From Deltaproteobacteria bacterium (GTDB lineage: Bacteria; Desulfobacterota_B; Binatia; UBA9968), in NCBI GenBank assembly GCA_027297485.1, contig JAPUHZ010000032.1, positions 1 through 5,911 on the forward strand: 5,911 nucleotides of DNA, read 5' to 3'. A program made the translations under genes and the position numbers. The stretch's first letter is position 1. Each line of letters begins with the position of its first letter. This document shows positions 1-3,926 of this stretch, piece by piece. Below the pieces are notes generated by a model. It was given only the letters and a program-made list of their open reading frames with translations. It was not told where the DNA came from and did not search any database.

Positions 1-812
1 CGGACCATACGGAGATCTAAACCCCGGACATATTTCCTTCCATCTCGCCGGCAGCACACATAATGCGAGATGGACTTTGCCTTGAGCAACCTTAACACCC
101 GAGCGCACCTATCATCCATGGGGACCCATCGCTCGCGGTATCCCTTTGGGCTCCAGTCGACTTTCATGCTCACCCTGATTTTCCTAGCCTCAAAGTCCAC
201 ATCCGGCCAGCGCAGATTGGATAACTCACCAACCCTAAGTCCCGTGTGACCGTCAAGGATCGCGTAATGATAGAGTTCTTTGTCATTTACTCTTAAGTAT
301 TCTAACAGGTTTTTCTCCTCAGCTACCGACAAGGAATGCCTCAGTCTAGACCTAACCACAGGCTGGCGTATAACCTCTCTTACCGGATTAGGAATCCGCC
401 CCTTGGTAGGTCCGTAATATCTGTCAAGGAATGTGAACAGATGCCCGATAAAAATCCGATCATTATTCCACCTTGCCGCTGAAATCTGGCGACCGGACAG
501 ACAATCAAACACATCCTTTGAACTCACGTTGCCAATGAGCGAGTCTTTTGTTGCTGCTATTAGATATTTTAGAGTCCTGGCCTTGTCGCTCAGGGTTGTG
601 GGTTTGTTGAATTTTTCGCACCACGTTAGATACTCCGGCGCCACTTCTGACAGCCTTAGTCTCAGTATCCTGTTCGGGCTGTATTGGCGATTGAGATATT
701 GCCCGAGCCTTGCGCCGGCCAGCCGCCCGCTTCTGGTCCTGGTCGTGAACATCGTCGATCCGTCCACCACGTAAAACATCCCATTGGCCCTTTTCCATAG
801 GTGTGCTGGCAT
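1..812 (-). CDS. Tyrosine recombinase (phage-type integrase), C-terminus outside window
   Basis: Site-specific recombinase expected to integrate and excise the element. 270 residues are visible; the gene runs off the left edge. Starting at ATG 812, the N-terminus reads MPAHLWKRANGMFYVVDG, the usual opening of phage integrases, followed by a helical SAM-like core-binding domain (about residues 55-150). The catalytic domain starts near residue 160: HTGLRVGELSNLRW carries the first catalytic Arg (residue 193), and the beta-hairpin Lys is probably residue 223 in SPKGYRERWVPM. The HxxR, His/Trp and Tyr nucleophile would lie beyond position 1, so activity cannot be judged. The start is fixed by a strong Shine-Dalgarno GGAGGT (823-818) five bases upstream. 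It begins inside the HTH gene at 1026-505, in another frame. Family assignment is firm; the integration site is unknown. Confidence 0.95.
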   Translation of the reverse strand, partial: MPAHLWKRANGMFYVVDGSTMFTTRTRSGRLAGARLGQYLNRQYSPNRILRLRLSEVAPEYLTWCEKFNKPTTLSDKARTLKYLIAATKDSLIGNVSSKDVFDCLSGRQISAARWNNDRIFIGHLFTFLDRYYGPTKGRIPNPVREVIRQPVVRSRLRHSLSVAEEKNLLEYLRVNDKELYHYAILDGHTGLRVGELSNLRWPDVDFEARKIRVSMKVDWSPKGYRERWVPMDDRCARVLRLLKAKSISHYVCCRRDGRKYVRGLDLRMV

Positions 813-1026
813 ATACTACCTCCGAGACAGGAATGTTGAGAGTCTTACACAGCCGCCTTAATACATCAGGCTTGGGCATCCGTCCAGCCTTTAATTTTCT
901 CAATGAATCGTGATTAACATGGGCCTCCATGCAAGCCTCACCCTCAGTCCAGCCAGATTCTATGATGGCCTGGATGATACGGGCCGGGTTGATGATGATG
1001 GGCAGGACTAGGTAGTCGTCGTTCAT
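505..1026 (-). CDS. XRE-type helix-turn-helix protein overlapping the integrase start
   Basis: The first ~72 of 173 residues form a helix-turn-helix domain: NPARIIQAIIESGWTEGEAC, then MEAHVNHDSLRKLKAGRMP as the recognition region, then DVLRRLCKTLNIPVSEVVY, a typical XRE/Cro C-terminal helix. A transcriptional regulator or excision-control protein paired with the integrase is the likely role. From about residue 73 onward the frame overlaps integrase codons for 308 nt; that tail is hydrophilic and low-complexity (QDQKRAAGRRKARAISQ) and may be a by-product of the missing stop codon. The alternatives are a real overlapping gene or a lost stop. ATG 1026 has only a weak ribosome site; no better in-frame start exists before an upstream stop at 1053-1051. 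The HTH is well supported, the C-terminal half is not. Confidence 0.7.
   Translation of the reverse strand: MNDDYLVLPIIINPARIIQAIIESGWTEGEACMEAHVNHDSLRKLKAGRMPKPDVLRRLCKTLNIPVSEVVYASTPMEKGQWDVLRGGRIDDVHDQDQKRAAGRRKARAISQSPIQPEQDTETKAVRSGAGVSNVVRKIQQTHNPERQGQDSKISNSSNKRLAHWQREFKGCV
818..823 (-). promoter_or_regulatory. Strong ribosome binding site of the integrase
   Basis: GGAGGT on the minus strand, five bases before ATG 812. It decides the integrase start (12 residues upstream of the alternative ATG at 779) and lies inside the HTH coding frame, so the integrase can be translated on its own despite the overlap. Confidence 0.8.
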
Positions 1027-1067
1027 TTTAAGTCCAGGGCGGCGAGGGCTTCATGTTATGCGTCTCT

Positions 1068-1166
1068 CTATCTGATGCGATAATAAATTACGGTCACAAA
1101 TAGCCCAGCCAAGCCTCCGATTAACGGTGCCATAACTAAAACGAATATAATTTCCCCAACAGTCAT
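1068..1166 (-). CDS. Small single-pass membrane peptide (32 aa)
   Basis: Not recognised as a family. The peptide begins MTVGEIIFVLVMAPLIGG, continues with a glycine-rich hydrophobic stretch, and ends YYRIR: one ~22-residue transmembrane helix with a positively charged C-terminal tail, so probably inserted in the inner membrane. An AAGG ribosome site sits about 9 bases before the ATG. It starts 19 bases after the stop of the 48-aa gene at 1332-1186 and 41 bases before the HTH gene, in the same direction, so it fits the leftward operon. It could be a toxin-like or envelope-acting micropeptide, but size and hydrophobicity alone do not prove that. Confidence 0.45.
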   Translation of the reverse strand: MTVGEIIFVLVMAPLIGGLAGLFVTVIYYRIR

Positions 1167-1185
1167 TCCTATGCCTTGTGCTTTT

Positions 1186-1332
1186 TCAAGAACTCTCTGA
1201 ACTGCTCGCCTTCCTCTCCTGCGCCGACCGCGCCTCTACCAGATACCGCTCGAAGTGAGAAGGGCGAAAAAGGGTTTGAGGGTTCAGATACTCTTTCATC
1301 TCCGGTCTGTTCCTCCACCGCTGCCCACTCAT
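1186..1332 (-). CDS. Detached phage replication-protein C-terminal-like domain (48 aa)
   Basis: The core reads RNRPEMKEYLNPQTLFRP followed by SHFERYLVEARSAQERKA. The pattern 'pxMrxYLxPxTLFrpsxFExYL' resembles, from memory, the conserved C-terminal domain of many phage replication/DnaD-like proteins (TIGR02220-like). Here it stands alone, with an in-frame TAG just upstream of ATG 1332 and no strong ribosome site. It may be a genuine stand-alone small protein that assists the initiator encoded at 3574-2954, or the remains of a truncated replication gene. A second open frame through the same stretch, ending at the TAG before ATG 1166, lacks a plausible start and shows no recognisable motif, so I prefer this frame. 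Confidence 0.5.
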   Translation of the reverse strand: MSGQRWRNRPEMKEYLNPQTLFRPSHFERYLVEARSAQERKASSSESS

Positions 1333-1343
1333 TATAGCAATAC

Positions 1344-1457
1344 CTAACTAGCCCATTGAAAAGAGCGCCAGCAAAGCTTCCTCACACGTGGTCCCTTACT
1401 TATAGTCGTTTCAACAAATGCGCCCCTTAATCGTTGCGCCCAGCAATTTAGAAACAT
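1344..1457 (-). CDS. Hypothetical small protein (37 aa), possible frameshifted partner
   Basis: Unrecognised. It starts MFLNCWAQRLRGAFVETT and is rich in Trp, Cys and Arg. It overlaps the end of a 19-residue frame at 1507-1448 (MDTDELRERLQTAVTIRCF), which begins one base inside the stop codon of the 32-aa gene at 1605-1507. Read together across a frame change the two would give a continuous ~55-residue acidic-then-basic protein, so a frameshift mutation or sequencing error is possible. No clear ribosome site precedes ATG 1457. Weakly supported; listed because nothing else accounts for this stretch. Confidence 0.25.
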   Translation of the reverse strand: MFLNCWAQRLRGAFVETTISKGPRVRKLCWRSFQWAS

Positions 1458-1506
1458 CTGATGGTCACGGCTGTTTGTAATCGTTCCCTTAACTCATCTG
1501 TGTCCA

Positions 1507-1605
1507 TCACTCCGACCTCCACGTCACGCCCTCAAGGTCCAACTCGCGGATGGCCTCCAGAAGGGCCTCTCCCAAAAGAGCAGAGTTTTTACTTGGCTCG
1601 TTCAT
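1507..1605 (-). CDS. Hypothetical small protein (32 aa)
   Basis: Unrecognised. It reads MNEPSKNSALLGEALLEA followed by IRELDLEGVTWRSE: an amphipathic helix rich in Leu and Glu. Its ATG lies inside the last codons of the zinc-ribbon-like gene (1807-1589), and its stop overlaps the next small frame's ATG by one base (TGATG). This is the kind of overlap seen in translationally coupled phage operons and is the main support for the call. Confidence 0.4.
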   Translation of the reverse strand: MNEPSKNSALLGEALLEAIRELDLEGVTWRSE

Positions 1606-1807
1606 CGGCTTCTTGTTCCAGCAATCGTTTTAGCACTTCACCCGCCCCTACCGGCTGGAGGGAGGAGAGTAGCTTAGCTGCTCGGGTTAATGCCCAGTTG
1701 TTTAGCCTACTTTGGGTGGAACAGAACCGTCTGGTACGCCTACGCCTGATTGAAGGCTCCAACCGGGTTTCACAAAGGGGCTTGTGACATGCTTCAAACA
1801 TGGTCAT
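1589..1807 (-). CDS. Zinc-ribbon-like small protein (72 aa) with one ligand replaced
   Basis: The N-terminal half has the layout of the small phage zinc ribbons that end in FCSxxCR: Cys7, Cys12, a basic run RRRRTRRFCS with Cys29, then Ser33 where the fourth Cys would be expected (FCSTQSRLNNWAL). The second half is helical (NWALTRAAKLLSSLQPV, then GAGEVLKRLLEQEADERAK). The likely role is nucleic-acid or protein binding; no specific function is claimed. The gene overlaps the preceding 77-aa gene by 14 nt, suggesting coupled translation; a second possible start is the ATG at 1801. Loss of one ligand may mean the ribbon no longer binds zinc, or that another residue substitutes. Confidence 0.55.
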   Translation of the reverse strand: MTMFEACHKPLCETRLEPSIRRRRTRRFCSTQSRLNNWALTRAAKLLSSLQPVGAGEVLKRLLEQEADERAK

Positions 1808-2027
1808 AAAAAGCCGTTAACGGCGCTTTGGGAGCCTTTTCACTTTGTGGAATCCATTTCCATTCACCCGTTCGAGAAGTTTCGTTAACGGCTGGGATTT
1901 TATTTAGGATTCTCGTAACCAATTTTTTTATATCGATTGCCCCCTTTTCTCCTTCTGGATCTTCAAGCTCAACCCACAATTCAGGCAGTTGATCTCTGTC
2001 GATCCCTTTCCCAGTAGGTATCCGCAT
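1794..2027 (-). CDS. Hypothetical hydrophilic protein (77 aa)
   Basis: Unrecognised. The sequence is soluble and mixed-charge: LPELWVELEDPEGEKGAIDI, then a helix KKLVTRILNKIP, then SRTGEWKWIPQSEKAP near the C-terminus. Its stop overlaps the start of the zinc-ribbon-like gene by 14 nt. No ribosome site is visible upstream of ATG 2027 and the frame is open back only to a TAA around 2075. Much of the N-terminal half overlaps, in another frame, a Cys-containing 44-aa reading (2062-1928), so only one of the two may be real here. The coding run includes an A7 tract (1929-1923), a possible slippage point. Confidence 0.45.
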   Translation of the reverse strand: MRIPTGKGIDRDQLPELWVELEDPEGEKGAIDIKKLVTRILNKIPAVNETSRTGEWKWIPQSEKAPKAPLTAFYDHV

Positions 2028-2062
2028 CGAGGAGAGTAGTGAGAGCTCATGTCTGGTTGCAT
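1928..2062 (-). CDS. Possible Com-like zinc ribbon (44 aa)
   Basis: This short frame contains SPRCGYLLGKGSTEINCLNC. The layout CPxCGxLLxKG...IxCxxC is that of the small zinc ribbons of the Com family from Mu-like phages. Cys13, Cys26 and Cys29 are present, but the expected first Cys is Ser10. An AGAGGA sequence lies about 12 bases before the ATG, a rather long spacing. It overlaps the 77-aa frame at 2027-1794. The similarity is a pattern match from memory and could be fortuitous in a 44-residue frame; a decayed gene is also possible. Confidence 0.3.
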   Translation of the reverse strand: MQPDMSSHYSPRCGYLLGKGSTEINCLNCGLSLKIQKEKRGQSI

Positions 2063-2145
2063 AAAGGAGTTATTCCTCTTTTATTAGCAAGTTGGCCGTG
2101 GACCTTCCCACGGGTGAACGCGAGGCCGAAAATCGGGGGGGTCAT
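2047..2145 (-). CDS. Hypothetical small protein (32 aa)
   Basis: Unrecognised. It reads MTPPIFGLAFTRGKVHGQ, then LANKRGITPLCNQT. The start is preceded by an AAGGA ribosome site about 9 bases upstream, and the end overlaps the ATG of the 44-aa Com-like frame by 16 nt. Supported by ribosome site and packing only; no function can be assigned. Confidence 0.3.
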   Translation of the reverse strand: MTPPIFGLAFTRGKVHGQLANKRGITPLCNQT

Positions 2146-2180
2146 TCAAGGCTTCCTTCCACGATCGTCATCGACGCGTA

Positions 2181-2294
2181 TCAACCGCTGTTTCTATTCT
2201 CAGACACCGCCTTCGATTCTTCGGCCACCCGCCCTGATAACCTTAGATACCCCTGATTTCGAGGGTCCATAATCCGCCAACTCTGTAAGCGCAT
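2181..2294 (-). CDS. Hypothetical small protein (37 aa)
   Basis: Unrecognised. It reads MRLQSWRIMDPRNQGYLR, then LSGRVAEESKAVSENRNSG. A good ribosome site (GAAGGA, five bases before ATG 2294) immediately follows the stop of the 34-aa frame, giving an 8-base gap between genes, as expected in a compact operon. The protein is basic and hydrophilic. Confidence 0.35.
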   Translation of the reverse strand: MRLQSWRIMDPRNQGYLRLSGRVAEESKAVSENRNSG

Positions 2295-2302
2295 GATATC
2301 CT

Positions 2303-2407
2303 TCAGCCCACAAGTTTACATAATGAAAAGTTATCCGACGCTGGAGGTGCATCGTTCAATGTATTAACGAACCCGGCCGGCCTCCAAGGGCCCTCGTAAT
2401 CAAACAT
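2303..2407 (-). CDS. Hypothetical small protein (34 aa) overlapping the TerS-like gene
   Basis: Unrecognised. It begins MFDYEGPWRPAGFVNTLN. Its ATG overlaps the last codons and stop of the TerS-like gene by 8 nt, with AAGGA about 10 bases upstream, consistent with translational coupling. The frame stays open upstream as far as about 2515, but that part lies over well-supported TerS-like codons in another frame, so I start it at ATG 2407. Confidence 0.35.
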   Translation of the reverse strand: MFDYEGPWRPAGFVNTLNDAPPASDNFSLCKLVG

Positions 2408-2888
2408 CGGTTGTAGTTCCTTCAATGGCCGGCACTGTCTTGAGTTCCGGTTTCTTGACAGGATCTGGGGCAGCGTAGTTGGCCACCAGGACCTGGATCG
2501 GCTGACCGCCGGCACCGGTGACCTCCCATTTGTCCCGGTACTCCGGGCGCATCGCTTTTATCGTGAACATGAGAAGGGGGTCTGAGCGCCTGGTCACATA
2601 CCCCCCAGGTTTTCCTTTGTACCACCCAGTGGGTTCAATGTCCCCTTCGATAGCCCTACGCCTGGCCTCTTTCACCAAGATGTCTGTAGCCGCATCTGAG
2701 GCTTCCTGGAAGGCCTCGGCGTATTTGGAGTTGATTTCGAGTAGCCTGTAATGCGTCGATCTAGATAGACCGGATTTAGCCAGGGACTCAGTCAAGTTGC
2801 CACTCTTGGCAAAATGCTTAATGAGTGCGGCCTTCCTGATGGGCAAAGTCTTTAGTTGCCCTTTAGTAGCTCCATTATGCCCATTCAT
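2400..2888 (-). CDS. Terminase small-subunit-like helix-turn-helix protein
   Basis: 162 residues. The N-terminal part (about 18-55) has a homeodomain-like HTH: IRKAALIKHFAKSGNLTESL, then AKSGLSRSTHYRLLEINSKY. The middle carries the characteristic EAFQEASDAATDILVKEARR, then RAIEGDIEPTGWYKGKPGG, then RSDPLLMFTIKAMRPEYRDKW, a pattern shared by many phage small-terminase/HTH proteins in which this segment follows the DNA-binding domain. In phages such proteins recognise the packaging site and recruit the large terminase; no large terminase gene is visible here. It sits 65 bases downstream of the replication gene. The ribosome site is poor: AGGA lies very close to ATG 2888. A 17-codon frame (2928-2875) with its own AAGG overlaps the start and could couple translation. 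It could also be a transcriptional regulator. Confidence 0.78.
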   Translation of the reverse strand: MNGHNGATKGQLKTLPIRKAALIKHFAKSGNLTESLAKSGLSRSTHYRLLEINSKYAEAFQEASDAATDILVKEARRRAIEGDIEPTGWYKGKPGGYVTRRSDPLLMFTIKAMRPEYRDKWEVTGAGGQPIQVLVANYAAPDPVKKPELKTVPAIEGTTTDV

Positions 2889-2953
2889 ATCCTAGTTTTG
2901 CCCCCGTCTCTGACTTCTTCTCTCTCATCCTTCTATGCCTCAGCTCCTCGGTA

Positions 2954-3574
2954 TTAGCTTTCCGGCGCACTTGAAGACCGGATCCATTCACTGTAGCTTA
3001 ACTCCCTATTTGATCTTGCTCGGGCCTCTAAGTATTCAGCGAAAAGACTTTTCAATGCGGTCCGACTATTTCCTTTGCTGCTAGAAGCACCACCCGAGGC
3101 CCCAAGGGCTATCGGGTGTGTGCTTTCTTTGGTAATAATTTCTTTTTTTTCTTTCCTTTCTTTGGTGGGTGTCTCCTGAGACGACAATTTTGTAGTCTCA
3201 AGAGACGACACTTCTGTTGTCGCATTAGACAACACCCTGTTGTCCCCTCGGACTACAAGGCGCGGTGTAGTCACACGGGACAACACTCGCCAATCCGAAA
3301 TTCCGTGATTGATGGAGTACTTTGGTCGTTTCCTGTTGTCCCGTGAGACTACAACTATCGCCCTTGCCTCTAGCATCCTTAAGGCCCTGTAAATATTTGC
3401 CCTATCCAGCCCCGTTGCCCTAGAAAATTGTGAAAGCGAGATCCAATCTGATCGTTTTCTCCAACCCATGACGAGGCGAAAAATGACGAAGAGTACTCGC
3501 CATTCATAAATCGTAAGTTTCTGCCTAGCGAGTGCCTCAAGGATACCGTTAGGAACTTTGGTAAACCCGTCCAT
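2954..3574 (-). CDS. Lambda O-type phage replication initiator
   Basis: 206 residues from ATG 3574. The N-terminal ~100 residues match the phage replication protein O domain: GFTKVPNGILEALARQKLTI, then YEWRVLFVIFRLVMGWRKRS, then ISLSQFSRATGLDRANIYRA, a winged-helix DNA-binding fold. It should bind origin iterons and start element replication. The centre (about 74-136) contains repeated short motifs (VVSRDN, VLSRVTT, VVRGDN, VLSNATT, VSSLETT, LSSQET) because the DNA there carries repeated palindromes. A Lys/Glu-rich linker (KERKEKKEIITKES) leads to a small C-terminal segment (SLFAEYLEARARSNREL). The open frame extends to 3676, but that part overlaps the preceding regulator; GGAG next to ATG 3574 and the canonical start of the domain favour 3574. 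No helicase-loader gene follows. Confidence 0.85.
   Translation of the reverse strand: MDGFTKVPNGILEALARQKLTIYEWRVLFVIFRLVMGWRKRSDWISLSQFSRATGLDRANIYRALRMLEARAIVVVSRDNRKRPKYSINHGISDWRVLSRVTTPRLVVRGDNRVLSNATTEVSSLETTKLSSQETPTKERKEKKEIITKESTHPIALGASGGASSSKGNSRTALKSLFAEYLEARARSNRELSYSEWIRSSSAPES
3118..3353. other. Putative replication origin (lambda ori-like: iterons plus A+T-rich tract)
   Basis: The iteron cluster is followed, in the direction of transcription of the initiator gene, by an A+T-rich tract at about 3120-3165 that is almost all pyrimidine on the plus strand (runs of T with scattered C) and includes AATAATT. In lambda the O-binding iterons lie in the middle of gene O and are followed by an A+T-rich unwinding tract; order and placement are the same here. 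The function is inferred from that architecture. Confidence 0.75.
3167..3353. repeat. Six 20-bp palindromic iterons inside the replication gene
   Basis: Units: 3167-3186, 3191-3210, 3215-3234, 3238-3257, 3266-3285 and 3334-3353. Consensus is TGTNGTC-N6-GACNACA. The unit at 3215 has perfect arms TGTTGTC and GACAACA; the others differ mainly at the fourth base of an arm, and the unit at 3167 has a degraded left arm (GGGTGTC). Start-to-start spacing is 24, 24, 23, 28 and 68 bases, so the first four lie on nearly the same helix face. This density is not explained by coding needs and is what an initiator-binding origin array looks like. Confidence 0.88.
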
Positions 3575-3596
3575 TCTCCATCGTTGCGATGCCCGA

Positions 3597-3812
3597 TCAC
3601 GCAGCTGGCCGGGGAACCGCTGGCTCCTCAAATGAGAAGACAATGTCTTCCCCCAACTGTTCACGAAAAATTTCAAGCTCCCGAGACGAGGGTTTATCGA
3701 TTCTGTGGATTAGACGGGACAAACGTCGCTCTGTGATCTTTAGCGCCTTGGATGCCCGGATCTGCCCACCGAACAGCTCGATCAGCCGAGCCTTGAACTT
3801 CAAGTTGGCCAT
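3597..3812 (-). CDS. Small Cro-like DNA-binding protein (71 aa)
   Basis: It reads MANLKFKARLIELFGGQI, then RASKALKITERRLSRLIHRI, then a helical SSRELEIFREQLGEDIVF and a short Pro/Ala tail. The segment with RASKALKITERRLSRLIHR has the layout of an XRE/Cro HTH (scanning helix, turn, recognition helix). ATG 3812 is chosen over the upstream ATG at 3839 because AAGGAG sits 7 bases before it. It is the first gene of the leftward operon, 22 bases ahead of the replication initiator, so it is well placed to regulate the divergent promoter region at 3843-3892, perhaps through the inverted repeat there. Confidence 0.8.
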   Translation of the reverse strand: MANLKFKARLIELFGGQIRASKALKITERRLSRLIHRIDKPSSRELEIFREQLGEDIVFSFEEPAVPRPAA

Positions 3813-3819
3813 AGTGCGA

Positions 3820-3825
3820 CTCCTT
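3820..3825 (-). promoter_or_regulatory. Ribosome binding site deciding the Cro-like protein start
   Basis: AAGGAG on the minus strand, 7 bases before ATG 3812. It argues against the longer reading from 3839, which would put the Shine-Dalgarno inside the gene. Confidence 0.75.
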
Positions 3826-3842
3826 TTTGTGCTGACCACAAT

Positions 3843-3892
3843 TTTGTTGACACCTCATCTTGTAACCTGATAAAAGGGTTCATGTCAACAAA
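3843..3892. promoter_or_regulatory. Divergent promoter pair with 10-bp inverted-repeat operator
   Basis: TTTGTTGACA (3843-3852) and its exact reverse complement TGTCAACAAA (3883-3892) are 30 bases apart, with centres 40 bases apart, close to four helical turns. Each arm contains TTGACA. On the plus strand TTGACA (3847-3852) is followed after 16 bases by GATAAA (3869-3874), a -35/-10 pair for the zinc-finger gene. On the minus strand TTGACA (3888-3883) is followed after 18 bases by TACAAG (3864-3859), a pair for the Cro-like/replication operon. One regulator bound to both arms could control both promoters. Positions are read directly; function is inferred. Confidence 0.65.
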
Positions 3893-3926
3893 TGCACGGA
3901 CTGATCATTAGGCCTTGAATACAAAT

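Noticed and set aside
433..774. Plus-strand 113-codon open frame
   Set aside because: It lies entirely within the well-supported integrase gene on the other strand and shows no recognisable domain.
1333..1338. TATAAT on the minus strand just before ATG 1332 as an internal promoter
   Set aside because: No acceptable -35 hexamer at 16-18 bases upstream; the hexamer alone is not enough.
1461..1787. Plus-strand 108-codon open frame
   Set aside because: Antisense to the small leftward genes that overlap each other in an operon-like manner; Ser/Arg-rich with no domain or ribosome site.
2875..2928. 17-codon frame with AAGG ahead of the TerS-like gene (MREKKSETGAKLGYEWA)
   Set aside because: Too short to call a gene; noted only as a possible translational coupler for the TerS-like start.
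3172..3353. CRISPR array
   Set aside because: The repeats are palindromic 20-mers with 3-8 base gaps, not repeats separated by unique ~30-base spacers; they lie inside a coding gene and fit initiator iterons.
1411..3895. 11-base match TCAACAAATGC at 1411-1421 and 3885-3895 as a possible attachment or operator repeat
   Set aside because: Several 11-base matches are expected by chance in a window this long, and neither copy lies at an element edge.
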